DNA from: Batrachochytrium dendrobatidis JAM81
Taxonomy: Eukaryota > Chytridiomycota > Chytridiomycetes > Rhizophydiales
Length of the DNA stretch: 64,000 bases
Assembly: GCF_000203795.2 (NCBI RefSeq)
Contig: NW_006281105.1
Location: 124,001-188,000 of the forward strand
Direction: 5' to 3'
This document shows positions 1 through 11,414 of this stretch, piece by piece; position 1 is the first letter of the stretch; each line of letters begins with the position of its first letter. The notes under the pieces were generated by a model. That model saw only the letters and a program-made list of their open reading frames with translations, searched no databases and was not told the DNA's origin. The position numbers were made by a program, and so were the translations under genes.

Positions 1-2132
1 TGTAATCCTTCATCTCCTCATGAAAACCACCAGTCCTATAATTCAAATACTTTATCATCATTACCGAGAAACCCATCTACATCATCTTTGGATAATCGAC
101 AGCACGAGGTATTCACAGATAATGATACACAGTTGTTTAAAAATTTATTGGTTTTGGTCGGTATTGCCATTAAAAATGCCAAACAATATCAAATTTCAAA
201 GGATGCTCAAATCGAAGCAGACAAAATGGCCAAGCGCAACAATGTGCTTTACGAAAAAGCACAATTGGAAACTGAAAAAGGAAAAATGCTGCTACAACTT
301 GCCAGTACTTTATATGTCGAAGATGATACCAAAATGCTGATTCAAAAAATAATTTGTATGGCAAAACAGCTCATGAGTGCTGACAAGGCATCTTTTTTTA
401 TTGTCGATCAGGACAAACGAACGGTAAATTTTGATTGCAAATGATTTGAACGTTGACTGTTTTTAAAGAGTGAAGCAGTGAATGTGTATTGGTTTGTATA
501 AATATTGATGTGTGACTTGCTAATCTCGTTTGAAACAACTATAGATGCATTCCTCGGTATTTGACAATGACATTGAAAGAAATATTGTTGTGCCAATGGA
601 CAAGGGAATAGCAGGCTATGTTGCCACAACAGGAAAACTGATTAATCTTAAAGATGCCTACGCGGATAGTCGATTTAGTCCAGACATTGACATCAAAACC
701 AATTATCATACTCACAGTATATTGAGTGTTCCTGTCATGGGTCCGAATGGAAATATCGTTGGAGTGGCTAACCTCGTCAACAAGTTAAGTCCAGGATCAA
801 CCGAGGTCACTGTATTCACCGAAGTGGATGAAACCATGTTTAGCTCGTTTGCCGTATTTTGTGGATTGGCATTACATAAAACAATGCTTTTAGAAGAGAT
901 AGAAACTCAAAGACTACGACTAGCAGTTACGATGGAGATCATGTCTTTTCATTCGACTATCCGAGAAGAAGAATCGCAAGTTGTACGCGAGGTGATTTCC
1001 ACCAAATTTGTTCCTGTTGATGACTTGCGAATGTGCACGTTTGATCCACACACATTTCCACATGCAGATGAATCCCTTGTGGCAATTGTGTATCAAATGT
1101 TTATTGATTTGTCTTATGGCACAACATACAAGCTTCCTGATGAAAAAATGATCAACTATATTTTGACTGTACGTAAAAACTATCGACCTGTAGCGTACCA
1201 CAATTTCACACATGCAGTGAGCGTCACCCACGCGTTTTACTCATTTGTAGTCAATGGTGTACTAGATGGGGTTTTGGACCATATAGAGCAATATGCCATG
1301 TTTGTAGCTTGCTTAAACCATGATATAGATCATCGTGGTACAAACAATATGTTTCAAAAACAAGCACATACCGAACTGGCCAACTTTTATTCGACTTCTA
1401 CAATGGAACGACATCATTTCAATCATGCAATGACCATTCTAAGTCAAGGAAGTGGAGTTAATATTCTCCAGCATCTGAATTCAGTCGAATATCAAAAGGC
1501 ATTAAAAGTGATTGAGCATTCGATCCTAGCTACTGATTTGGGAGTGTTTTTTTCCAATCGTGGTAAAGTGAATGCAATTATTGCAACCAAGGAGTTTGAT
1601 AAAGATATTATTGAGCACCGAGAATTAGTAAGTGCACATTTTTGTTTTAATCGGGTAGATTCTAAGATTAATCATGGCAAACCATATAAACTATTTTAGT
1701 TGCGAAGTATTATTATGACATGCTGTGACTTGAGCTCAATGTATAAGCCATGGAAATCATCTAGAGAAACCGCGAATTCAGTGTAAGTAGATTCAATTTG
1801 AACAACAGTTTGGCATGAACGAGTCGAGTAGAATTTAATATCTGTATTGTTGATGTTTTAATAGATACGAAGAGTTTTTTCAACAAGGCGACGAAGAAAG
1901 GCGATTGGGATTGCGTCTATCAGGAGAATTAATGGATCGTAGCAAAATGAGTGAAATCCCACGGATGCAACTTGACTTTTACAACTTTGTAGTGTGTCCA
2001 GCCTTTGATTGTCTGCATGGATTACTAGGAGATAAAGTTCAGAATCTGAGAGATTTTGTAGCAGAGAATCGTAGCAAATGGAAGGATTTAAAAGAGAATG
2101 GCATAGTATACAAGTTTGGAATTGATGTGTAA
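1..2132 (+). CDS. GAF-domain 3',5'-cyclic nucleotide phosphodiesterase (5' end cut by window)
   Basis: Class I PDE that would hydrolyse cAMP and/or cGMP. Seen: the frame is open from base 1, so the gene starts outside the window. After a Ser/Asn-rich stretch comes the end of one GAF domain (FTDNDTQLF, about 108-190), then a complete second GAF domain (GIAGYVATTGK, DAYADSRF), then the catalytic domain. Metal and catalytic motifs are YHNFTHA (about 1197), HDIDHRGTNN (about 1319) and ERHHFNHA (about 1405), the canonical class I PDE signature. Exons by GT-AG and frame: 1-423, 545-1627, 1700-1782, 1865-2132; splicing restores the continuous C-terminal catalytic fold (MTCCDLS, then YEEFFQQGD). Tandem GAF plus PDE is the layout of animal PDE2/5/6/10/11, where GAF domains bind cyclic nucleotide. 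Substrate specificity cannot be read from the sequence. Confidence 0.9.
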
Positions 2133-2616
2133 AATGAACAGGAAAGCATGATTCTATAGCATAGATTGAAGTGGAGTTTTGATGAATTCATAAAATTAAA
2201 AGGTTGACCATTACGGCTAGAGCCAAAAAGTATGAAAACAAGAACATTGGCTAGTAAAAACATTTTCATTACTAATGAGCTGCACTACATAATTTAATTG
2301 CGTGGTCTTGCACGATCGGGTTGGCAGTATATGAAAGGAAAAGTGTTATTGTGACCATTTCATTCAGTGTTTGAGAATAAAATGCATTTGGACAAGACTG
2401 CTGTCTGAATGAGCAATTTCGCAGGGTTTTCTTGCTGTTTATTGTTTGCTCGAGCACGCAACTCATCGATGATGTTCGTACGCAAACTAAATCAATTGTG
2501 CGATTTGACTGCGAACAAATCTCGAGTTTGAAGTGCTGTCCGAGTGCGAACCATTTTGGTTTACTCGAAAATAACAATTATTTTGTTCACTTTCATTAAA
2601 TCTTCAATTATAAACA
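2133..2616. other. Intergenic, phosphodiesterase to cohesin loader
   Basis: No gene seen. Presumably holds the 3' end of the phosphodiesterase transcript and the promoter of the next gene; the start codon at 2617 follows an A-rich leader. Confidence 0.5.
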
Positions 2617-5175
2617 ATGGAAGCATCAATGGAAACATCAAGTAGTGATACTGTTGCTGTCAAACTGGATACTCGGGTTTCTACTGCTGCTATCAATGTG
2701 CCCATCACTACACTCCATCCACAGCATTTATCCATCGCTTTGCTACAAATGGCTGACCGTTTATCCATCACTGCTCAACAACAGCTATCTAATTACAAAT
2801 CACTGTTAGTCAGTGGTACGGATGCTACTCTACAGCACTCCCAGATGAATGCTGCTGCTTCAATCAGATGCTATGAAGCATTACTCTCTCCTTCAATGCT
2901 GTCCGGACAAACGACTTCATCCGCTTCTGGACACGCAACAGTTCCTTCTACTGCCATGACTACATGGAACAGAGTATCTCCTACTATTGAAGCTCAAGCA
3001 AGACTCGGACTGGCTCAGGTATTGTGGCTGTTTACCAAGAGCGATCAAGTGGTTGAGCAACATCTTATTAAATCGGTAATTATTTACTAAATGATCATGA
3101 GCACTACAACGATTCAGCATTAACTAACGTGTCTGATTCCAAAGATTCTATTGGCTGAAAAAGTAAGTTCTTTATGATTGAATGCTGTTTATAGACAATA
3201 GTCGATATTGACATTATTTTATCTCGCTTATAGCTGACCAACTCGCATCACATTTATTTTCAAATACTGGATTTGAGACTCACAATAAGCGAAGCCAGAA
3301 AGAACCAGAAATATTCTATACAAATATTTAAACAAGCTACAGAAAAGTCCATTGAACTAAAGCTATACTCTTGGTATTTTTATTTTGTGGCTCGTAGGCT
3401 TAATTTGCACGAATCACAAAAAGAATGGGGTGCCTATCTGAATACTGTTCAAAAGGCAATCGTACAGGCTAAATCTATCAACGATATTGAAACAATGGCA
3501 AGATTGGATGCATTAAACATTTCGAGTATATACCAAAAACCGTTTCTATTCAACCTTTCTTGATCTCTATTAACCCAACCATATATGGCTGTGAATATAG
3601 GCTCGACTTGTTGCATCACAAATTAAAATCAAATTATTAGCAGGCAGTGTAAAATCAGTTCAATCGAGTATAAATGAGTTTGAACAAGTGTTGACTCGAC
3701 TCCAATCTTTAGACACGCCAGCAAGTGTGTCATTACAGTCTATCAACTCATTGTTTCTTTTGAAACAAATGGCTGTGATTATTTTAAATCTGCGTTCAGG
3801 AAATCACAAAGAAGCCATCAATCTATTGGCTTCAATGCATGCTCTTGTTGAGCAGATCGATACAACTGGATTTAAGCAATTGCAGCTGTTGGCATATTTA
3901 CTGTCTGGAATTGCACATAAGCCGGATGATAATTTCAAAGCAAAAGCATTTCTTACAGAAGGATTACGTCTTGCAAATGGTAGTAGCATACTTTTATACA
4001 CTATACAATACTGTCGAATACACTAACCCATCTTATTCTGATTTAGTCGCATATGGTTAGTGCAAGTAAACTTTGCCAAGATTTGTATATGCTTGACACT
4101 GATCGAAATTGTGTTTTTAGGTGCGTACGATGCCAAGACTAATAGCGAGATTGGTAACATCAAGGTTGTGTTTATTACACAGCTATCTCAAGTATATATT
4201 ATGAGATCTGGCTATAGTGAAGCATGCGAGGTATTTGGACCAATTGTATTACGTTTTTTACAACTCCAAGATACAACAATAGTTGAAAGTGCTCATTTTA
4301 TAATTTTGTAGTTGCTGAATACAGGAATGCAATGGTGTACGCGAAGCGACATCTTGGTAGGAAATAACGAGTACCATTTGAAATTTGGATGGGCTCAGCT
4401 GCTTCAAGCTCTAGAATTGAATACACCTTCTAGTATTCTATTTTCTCAAATTGAAAACTGCCATCAGAATCAGATTGAAAAATCTACATTGACACAAAAC
4501 CTTGTTCTTGCACAACTCGGTTGGTTGACGCCTTTTCATCGGTATATCATGAGCTATTCTGCCAATGTAAATGATTTATTCTTGAATATATTATGTGCAA
4601 AGACCAATCGTCCTGTCTGAATGCTAAACATCAATTTACATGACTGATTAGCCTCGAGAAATTGTCAATGTACTGATTCCAAACGAAGCATCTTTTAAAA
4701 CGCGAGCGTTTGCGAGCCTGTTGCAAGGATGTCTAAAAGCCAATATAGGAAATACACAGCAAGCAAAGTAGGTTGATTTGGCATGTTTTTATATCGTTGC
4801 ATATTACTAAGCGTACTTGTAAATGACACGCACTATTTTAATAGACAACACATTCTTGAATCGTTCAAGCTTGCTGGAACAACCATGTCTTTACATCATC
4901 GAGTAGTGTGTCTAGTTATGCTTGCTAGTCTTTTTCAGCTTTCAGAGCCAGAACAAGCTGAAAAAATGGCATCTACTGCATTAGCATTATCAAAGCGTGC
5001 TCATTCTGAACCACTTCTTGTGTGCTGTATGACACTACTATCATTTGTAGCAAGCCAAAAAGGGGAAACAGAAAAAGCTAAAACGCTTAGTGATGGTGCG
5101 AATCAACGAGTTTGCGCTAACCAATCAGCCATTCTTTCTGCTCGCAAGATTCTTCCTGAGTGCATCAAGTATTGA
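2617..5175 (+). CDS. MAU2/Scc4-like cohesin-loading TPR protein, multi-exon
   Basis: Probable adaptor subunit of the Scc2-Scc4 (NIPBL-MAU2) complex that loads cohesin on chromatin. Seen: an all-helical TPR-like protein in about eight exons. It begins with IALLQMADRL and later has EAQARLGLAQVLW, a micro-exon of 18 nt (3145-3162, ILLAEK), SWYFYFVARR, LFLLKQMAVIILNLRSGNH, and a C-terminal part (AKQHILESFKLAG, then EKMASTALALSKRA) resembling the end of MAU2. Firm boundaries are 2617-3075, 3145-3162, start 3234, end 4230, 4652-4767 and 4845-5175; those near 3526-3640 and 3980-4120 are uncertain. The in-frame TAG at 4309-4311 is best explained by an 81-nt in-phase intron at 4231-4311. The family call rests on overall pattern and length; another TPR protein is possible. 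Confidence 0.65.
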
Positions 5176-5418
5176 TTGTGGATTGATGTCATTTCAATCC
5201 AAACAGTGAATGCGTTACAATCGTATTCACTCGAGTCGTGTTGCTGGAATTGCATTGAACACATTCATGCTCCGATATCATGCTATCTGCTGTCATTGCA
5301 ATAGACAATCAGATTTCTAAACTAATAAAACACGATTGATGAGTTGGAGTGTTTCATTTGTACATCAAATTATTGAATTGGTAAATATCTGAATCTGTTC
5401 ATGTAGAATGTCGGATGA

Positions 5419-6731
5419 ATGAAATGGTTTTGGATTGAAATCCAGATAATTGCTGATTTGAATGCTTCAGTTCTTGACTTGGAATCTTCTAGTTTGACAT
5501 TCATGACTTTGCCAGACACTCTCACTACTGGTCGTAGACTTGGTGGTATGACTTCACAAGTTGGCAGGACAAAGCCATACGACCGTCCATCCCGTCGAGG
5601 CATGGATGGCCGTTTTGGCAATAAAAAGAATGATGCAGATATGGACAGCCAATGGCAGCATGATAGGTTCTCCAAGGATGATGGAGGGAAAGGTACTGGA
5701 TTAAGGCAGGATGCATCTTACAGTGGCAGTCGTCATTTGGATTCTAGAAAACATACTGTGCTTGTATCCAACCTTCACTGGGGTGTAAGTTGATCAAGTT
5801 GTCTTGGCTGATGTTGGGTTTTATGGATAAAACCACTTGTTTGCATCTACAGGCACTATCCTGGCTATGAGCTTACATCCAGTTATACTATTGGCTTGAT
5901 GTTCAACATGCAATCTATTCTTGATTCTAGGTCTCTGTTCAAGATTTGGAAGAGCTTTTTGGGTATGTCAATAGTATCAGTTCAAGTTTATAATCTCTGA
6001 TAGAGTAATTCAACCCATTAACACTACTTTAATGGTATAGAATGGATCAAGGTCAATTATTATCTGCTAAAATCAAATATGATACATCTGGCAGATCTGA
6101 AGGAATAGCTACGTTGGTGTTTACATCCTCTGAAGCTGCTCAAAGTGCAGTAGATGAATACCACAAGCGAGAGCTTGATGGTCTTCCACTTCAACTTGAA
6201 TTGACCGACTCGGGTAAATCTTTTTCTGGAAGGCTCGGATCTGGTGAAATGGGTAGAGGCGAGAAAGGCAATACAGATATCATTGATCGGTTGGGTAAAC
6301 CATCAGTGTTTCAAAGACTTGGAAAGTCTTTGGATGATAGATTGGGCCAAAAGGGATCGAGTACTTTGGCTACCAAGGGACTGAAAAGCAAGCAAGATGC
6401 ACGATATGATCGCAGACCAAACCGTGCTGAAGGCGATTGGCGTGCTGACAAGATAGATCTGGATACACAAAAGACTGATGGCTACAGACAGTCTGGCCAG
6501 AAAAAGCGGCATGGTGCTTTTTATCATGCGGATACGGAGATGAGCATGACAGATGTTGATATGGATACAGACGTGACAGAGGCTGCACTTGGTACTGGAA
6601 GTCGCAAAAATCGTCATGGACATGCCAATCGTAATCGTGGCGCTATCACTCCTCCTACAAGACGTCCAATTGTATCGTATGTAGATGCGGACCACCCTGC
6701 AGCTGATGGAAATATGCTTTCTAATATGTGA
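5419..6731 (+). CDS. ALY/REF (Yra1/THOC4)-like RNA-binding mRNA export adaptor
   Basis: TREX-type mRNA export adaptor, nuclear. Seen: three exons, 5419-5784, 5931-5962 and 6041-6731, all GT-AG and in frame. A basic Gly/Arg/Asp-rich N-terminal region leads to a single RRM whose RNP2 (TVLVSNLHWGVS) ends exon 1. The second exon is tiny (QDLEELF). RNP1-side strands follow in exon 3 (SAKIKYDTSGRSEG, then LDGLPLQLEL). This spelling is typical of ALY family RRMs. The C-terminal half has RLG repeats (RLGSGEM, RLGKPSV, RLGKSLD, DRLGQKG) and ends in an Arg-rich and acidic tail. The start at 5419 is the first ATG giving an open frame, but the usual short N-terminal UAP56-binding motif is not obvious, so an upstream exon could be missing. 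Confidence 0.75.
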
Positions 6732-6845
6732 TATTCACATTTGATTCAAACTGATTGACTACATTTATGCTCAAGTTTTGCAGTAATTGAATAGCCTTTT
6801 GATTACCATTGAAACGTACTGGTTTAAACTTTTGGAGCCAGTTTA

Positions 6846-8440
6846 TTATCTATTGGTAGATTCATCAATCTGTGCTTTGATTCCAAGCTTGATATTTTCA
6901 TGTACATGCTTATTATGCCATTCAGGGTCTTGTAGTCTCAACGCATGACCACCTCCAAAATAGATCTTCATACGCGCATTGAGTCGTTCAGCAAGGTATT
7001 CAGAGCTGGTAGGCTGTCGTACAATCTACAAAGAGTACCACGTCATTTTCTCTCTTCACAGCATCACTATATATACATTTAAACCGACTTCAAATGTCCA
7101 AAGCAGCACATCAAAAAAGTGATAACTGACCTGATCTTGGTCGCCTGCCATGACCAAGATTGGATAGGTGTGTTTACTGAGTTGTGACAATCTCTCGTCA
7201 AAGAAATGTGAAAGAACGGCTGCATGTTGAGCAGTGCGACCTACTGCTGTCTGAAATCCAGTAACTGCCAATCGGTCCAAAAAATACTAGAGTAGTTGAA
7301 ATACATGATAAGCTGAGCCATCATTGAATTTCGAGACAGCGACAGTTTTTTGGAATTACCTTGACAGCATAGGATCGATTGGTTACATGCGAGATATCTC
7401 TGATACACGGAGAGTTTAGCCATGTCTAGAGATAAAATATACAATACAGGTTAATAACTATTCCCAAAATGAAGACACGTTTTGGTAATCAAGAGTACTT
7501 TACCTCTGGAAAGAGCATGCAGACAGTCATCTCGGCGTAGGATTCCAAGGTTGGATATTTAGGAGTTATAAATTGCAGCATTTCTTTAAATGATGGTGGT
7601 TGAATCTATTGTTCCAATAAAGATATTTCAAACATGTTTACAATTAAGCAGCAGATTGAAGTTTGATCATCATGCAGACCATTAAAAAACAGACCAATAT
7701 TCCTGTAGGTTTGCAATACGTGCTAACCAAACATAGACTTTTGACAGCATCCCCGAGCATTAGCGCCAGCTCTTGTGCAATCATACCACCCATTGATAGC
7801 GCAACAATATGAACACTATCCAGCCATCCTAAATGTCTTATCAGCTCAAACGTGTCCTTGGCCATCATGCTTGTACTAACCAGATTAAACAAAAGATGGT
7901 TCAAATTTGACAAGACATGCAGTCCAAGACTCGGCAAATGACTAAACAAAAGGTTGAAATGCTTACGTATATCTACCAATTGGTGATGATGAAAATCCAG
8001 ATCCTCTGTTATCAAATATACACAAAGAATACTCTGGAAACTGTAAAAAGTATTCAATCTAATTGAAAAAGGTATGAGACTACTGACATGAATGGACATG
8101 AATGGACATGAATGGATATGGTTAAACAACAAATGGCTACCTGCAAATCCCACAAATGTGCGATACTACTCATTCCTGTTGTATATAAATGACTATTAGA
8201 ACCAGTATAATATTGAATGCATAAACAGCTTTATCCGATGCTCAAGTGCTATTCCAAGCACAACAGCCCAATACGATGATCATTCAGAATGTCATTTATT
8301 AAAGCTGGCTGACCATTGACAAATAAAACATGATGTAGTCCGCTGCCATATGTTTCATAATAAATATCTACAGGAGCTGTGCCAAAAGTATGAACAGTGA
8401 GTTTAGGCATGCGAGTTGAGCAAGACTTGACAAGAAGCAA
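6846..8440 (-). CDS. Alpha/beta hydrolase fold protein, multi-exon
   Basis: Predicted serine hydrolase/esterase of unknown substrate. Seen on the minus strand as many short exons. The N-terminal part is DIYYETYGSG (about 8370). GMSSIAHLWDLQ follows (about 8140). FDNRGSGFSSSPIGRYT (about 7970-8030) gives the fold's conserved FDxRGxG turn. The nucleophile elbow is ALSMGGMIAQE (about 7760-7800). ILVMAGDQDQ (about 7130-7160) supplies the acid residue and GGGHALRLQDPEW (about 6920-6960) the histidine, so a full Ser-Asp-His triad is present. The stop is at 6846-6848. Start may be 8440 or 8410. The first two exons and the upstream promoter are duplicated at 52.1-52.4 kb, where the rest of the gene is missing. 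Confidence 0.8.
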
Positions 8441-8863
8441 TAATTGAATGTCAACGTGGTCAGTCTTGAGGTTTACCAGCTATTTATAAAATGATAATCA
8501 AACATGATTGTCAAGTTCAGTTAGAACCATCGTAGTTGTCAGTATTTTCAATCCAAATCAGTTATTATCAATCACCTTGAATAACAAGCGTGGAGTGGTT
8601 GGCATTCATAATCCAGCTTGGCATGGATACGCAGTTGCTGCTTGACCAACACGTGGAGTACTTATTTAACTGTTGATTGCAATTATTCTTTCCATCATAT
8701 ATCAATTGTTATGCATTCAATGAAGGCTGCTCTATGTTTAGCTATTATGGCGCCTATGGCATATGCTGCCAATCTTGCTGATGTGATCAAGAGCAATCCA
8801 CAATTACAAAAAGTGGCTGCTCTGATTTCTAGCAATCCTACCTGGGCTACTGTTTCTAATGGT
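8073..8863. repeat. Segmental duplication 1, copy A
   Basis: Nearly identical to 52073-52852 in the same orientation, with a constant offset of 43,989 past a small tandem repeat. It carries the first exons of the hydrolase, the divergent promoter and the first about 150 coding bases of the fasciclin gene. A 12-bp unit (GACATGAATGGA-type) near 8087-8115 is present three times here and twice in copy B. Confidence 0.9.
8441..8710. promoter_or_regulatory. Shared divergent promoter, hydrolase / fasciclin
   Basis: About 270 bp between the minus-strand hydrolase start and the plus-strand fasciclin start, conserved almost base for base at 52430-52699. No specific binding site was identified; promoter function is inferred from position. 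Confidence 0.5.
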
Positions 8864-8920
8864 GTTTCAACTCTTGAATTGGTGTCCATATGTGACTCAT
8901 TGTATACGGAACAGGACTGA
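8711..8920 (+). pseudogene. Truncated 5' fragment of fasciclin-domain gene
   Basis: The ATG at 8711 opens a signal peptide and the start of a FAS1 domain identical to the intact gene at 52700 (SMKAALCLAIMAPMAYA, then NLADVIKSNPQLQ). Identity stops at about 8863, where the frame runs into unrelated sequence and ends at 8920. The FAS1 domains and C-terminal anchor are absent, so this is a broken copy. Confidence 0.85.
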
Positions 8921-9180
8921 CAAGTGTGTCTGAATTGATGACAGATGATACAGCCTATCCAACAGAAAGTAATACATTGATCGTGTCTGCATGGAAATAA
9001 GCTTCATAACTCCCACTTCTGAATGCATGCGAACCAACTTTCAAACAACAGATACGTCCAATGACTCTTGCAAATGCATTGATAGAGTGTTGTTGAATAG
9101 TTCGAGTGTTTACAAATCAGCATCACTGGAAATAGTTACTGTTATTCAGACAGTCACTTGTCCAGACATTACAGTTGTAA
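8882..9180. repeat. Segmental duplication 2, copy A
   Basis: Matches 51562-51858 in the same orientation with a few differences and small indels. Here it lies right after the truncated fasciclin fragment; at the other locus it lies before the truncated hydrolase. No convincing gene. The rest, to 9360, is featureless. Confidence 0.85.
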
Positions 9181-9360
9181 ACAATCAAACTCACACTTGC
9201 TTGTTTTTTGGAAACTTGATCATTCATTCGTCCAAATGTCTGAAACCAACAAAAAATACAACATCATTTGATATACAATGCTTTATCGGTGAATACAATA
9301 AGGTATATGTTTTTATTTGAAAATTGAAATGGCAATATCATGACGTGAAATTGATTAGGA

Positions 9361-11046
9361 TTACATACTAGGATAAGGAATTTTTACAGCGTATTGGTCG
9401 ATACTCTTTGGTGTTTTCTTGGTGAAAGAATGGTAATGCAGTGGAGGAAGTAGCCAGTACAACTTTTCGGCACCATCTCCAAGCATCTTTAAATCTTCTT
9501 CGGTACTTTTTTTGATATCATGTTTGTTTTTAACAGTCGCTTGAAATGCACCGATTCCAGGAATCCAGGCATCAATTGCTGCATAGTTTTTAGTTTTTGG
9601 CACATATAGCTGATTTGGAACCTGATTCGGTAAAACCTTGCCAGCAACTTGTTTTTTCGACAAAGGAATAAAAAGAAGCGTTTCTTCGGGCTTGGATGTA
9701 TCGTTTTCGTGCACCAACTGATGACTGTCAAAAACACCTCCTTTCTCCAGCATTTCAACAGCATACGGTTCAAAAATATGCCCACACAATGCAGCAGCAA
9801 GAGGGTTTTCTTCGCACAAAGCTAGGAGACTCGTCATTTTTCGCATGACGTCCATTCCTTTGATTTCGATAATGATATCCAAGGCTGTTCGAGACGCAAA
9901 GGCAACAGATGATTCTGTAAATGGGTCAACAGATGTCATGTGAATCAAAGAATGGGAAGCTTTGGAGTTTTCTGTAATGTTCAAATCCAAGCTAATCTCT
10001 TTGATACAGCCATCAAGCTCGCATTGCCTACATACATTTTGAAGTAATTCTACTGGATCACCACTTGTATCTTCCAAGACACGTCGAGGGATTCCACCAA
10101 GGACTTTGAAACGATGGCGCCAGTTAATATCAATGGCAAAATCGGGTGCAATGGCTTCCAATTCTGGTTTAGTCCATAATGGCATGTAAAAGATCTGAAG
10201 GGGAAGGGATTTTTTAAAGTCGTTGGTTAGTTCTCGTTTTGGTGAGGTTGACACCACAAATGAACACCTTTCATAGGGAAGTGCATTTAGATTCGCCGAG
10301 TTCTTGCCTTTGGCGTCAAACAAACACCACAAGTCAGATGCCCAAAATGTGTGGTCAACAACTGATGGTAGACTAGTTAACTCAAACACACCGCCTTGAC
10401 CATCGTAATAGATTTTGTCTGGATGATAAATAAACAACACTCGTTTTCCTTGCTTGATCAACTTCCACAATAAGTAGATGAGAAATAAAGACTTGCCAAT
10501 GCCAGGAGTTCCTGTGATGATTGTTTTGTTGATGCCGGGCTTGATGTTTGATGCAATGGATTTATAACTGTCCCGAATAAAGAGTCGTTTCAACGTAGAT
10601 GAGGGAATCTCTTGTTCAAACAAAAGCCATGTATCCTGTTCAACAGCGTTGCATATGTTGTTGTAAAATGGGATCTGACAGGGCAAGAACAAATCAAGTT
10701 GCATTGGATCTAAAGCAATAGCGGTAGCGTTGATGAGTGAAGTGGTTCTTGCATCAATACCACTCTTGGATTTAATGATGAATGGATGTTCGTAAGAACC
10801 AAGATGATTTTGAATGGAGGTTAATAGAGTATTCCTGGGAATGGCTGGACCATTCACCATATAATGGAGAGTGAGCTCGTCAACAGGGATATTGTCAAGG
10901 AGGGGAGTGGTGGCAGTCTTGTAAGCAGCAATTAGTTTCGAAACACTATCAATTAGGGTTCTTCTCTCTAGTTCTCCATCAAAGTGAGTTTCAATTTCCA
11001 CTGACTGATTGTCAAGATATTTGATATAGAATACTTTGTTTTCCAT
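9361..11046 (-). CDS. Crinkler-type effector: header, P-loop NTPase, nuclease-like C-terminus (CRN-1)
   Basis: Intron-less gene for 561 residues, ATG at 11044-11046. Header (1 to about 95) is shared with CRN-2 and CRN-3 (ENKVFYIKYL, ELTLHYMVNGPAI, LLTSIQN, HPFIIKSKSG). Walker A GTPGIGKS is at 179-186 and a Walker B-like strand LWCLFDAKG at about 239-247. The C-terminal region has YVPKTKNYAAIDAW, then FQATVKNKHDIK at about 488-512. This D...QxT...H pattern is shared with CRN-5 and is typical of the REase-like C-termini of CRN/RHS proteins. Known family role: intracellular or host-targeted effectors. Nuclease activity is inferred. No classical signal peptide at this start, but an in-frame upstream ATG at 11154 would add 36 mostly hydrophobic residues. 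Divergent from the HNH gene. Confidence 0.85.
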   Translation of the reverse strand: MENKVFYIKYLDNQSVEIETHFDGELERRTLIDSVSKLIAAYKTATTPLLDNIPVDELTLHYMVNGPAIPRNTLLTSIQNHLGSYEHPFIIKSKSGIDARTTSLINATAIALDPMQLDLFLPCQIPFYNNICNAVEQDTWLLFEQEIPSSTLKRLFIRDSYKSIASNIKPGINKTIITGTPGIGKSLFLIYLLWKLIKQGKRVLFIYHPDKIYYDGQGGVFELTSLPSVVDHTFWASDLWCLFDAKGKNSANLNALPYERCSFVVSTSPKRELTNDFKKSLPLQIFYMPLWTKPELEAIAPDFAIDINWRHRFKVLGGIPRRVLEDTSGDPVELLQNVCRQCELDGCIKEISLDLNITENSKASHSLIHMTSVDPFTESSVAFASRTALDIIIEIKGMDVMRKMTSLLALCEENPLAAALCGHIFEPYAVEMLEKGGVFDSHQLVHENDTSKPEETLLFIPLSKKQVAGKVLPNQVPNQLYVPKTKNYAAIDAWIPGIGAFQATVKNKHDIKKSTEEDLKMLGDGAEKLYWLLPPLHYHSFTKKTPKSIDQYAVKIPYPSM

Positions 11047-11414
11047 TGCAATTTGAAAGAAAAGATACAAAAAAAGTGACTTGAATTCAAAATTTAATAT
11101 TGTGAAGAATGAAACAAATTCACACTTTGAATATTTAAACAATTTTGTGTTCATTTGTATTGTTCAATCGAGTGTCAATTCAACTCAATTGATTACACTA
11201 TAATAGTATATCAATCAACGAGACCAATTTTGTTGGTTGATACTCGTTGATACTCACTGGTAACTTGATGAAAATGTGTCAAACTATGACTTTTATGACA
11301 ACACTGTACAAACTGTACGAGTTTAAAAGATTATTGGTGAATATTGTCCAATTTGATTGTTGACTGCAATTATTTTGTTGGTTCGAGTTTCATTCTTTTG
11401 TCAAAAAACATCAA
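11047..11414. promoter_or_regulatory. Divergent intergenic region with degenerate CRN promoter
   Basis: On the minus strand it carries a decayed version of the promoter of the other CRN genes: an opposite-strand match to TTGACACTCGATTGAACAAT (about 11160-11180), then TTCAAAGTGTGAATTTGTTT and a pyrimidine-rich leader before the ATG. The other side serves the HNH gene starting at 11415. Confidence 0.6.

Noticed and set aside
4309..4311. In-frame TAG in the MAU2-like gene as a pseudogene mark
   Set aside because: A good 81-nt GT-AG intron in phase removes it, and the frame continues with family-like sequence.
8991..9320. Plus-strand 109-residue frame as a gene
   Set aside because: Mostly within the duplicated segment; the frame is not kept in the copy at 51671-51883, which has indels and a different ending.
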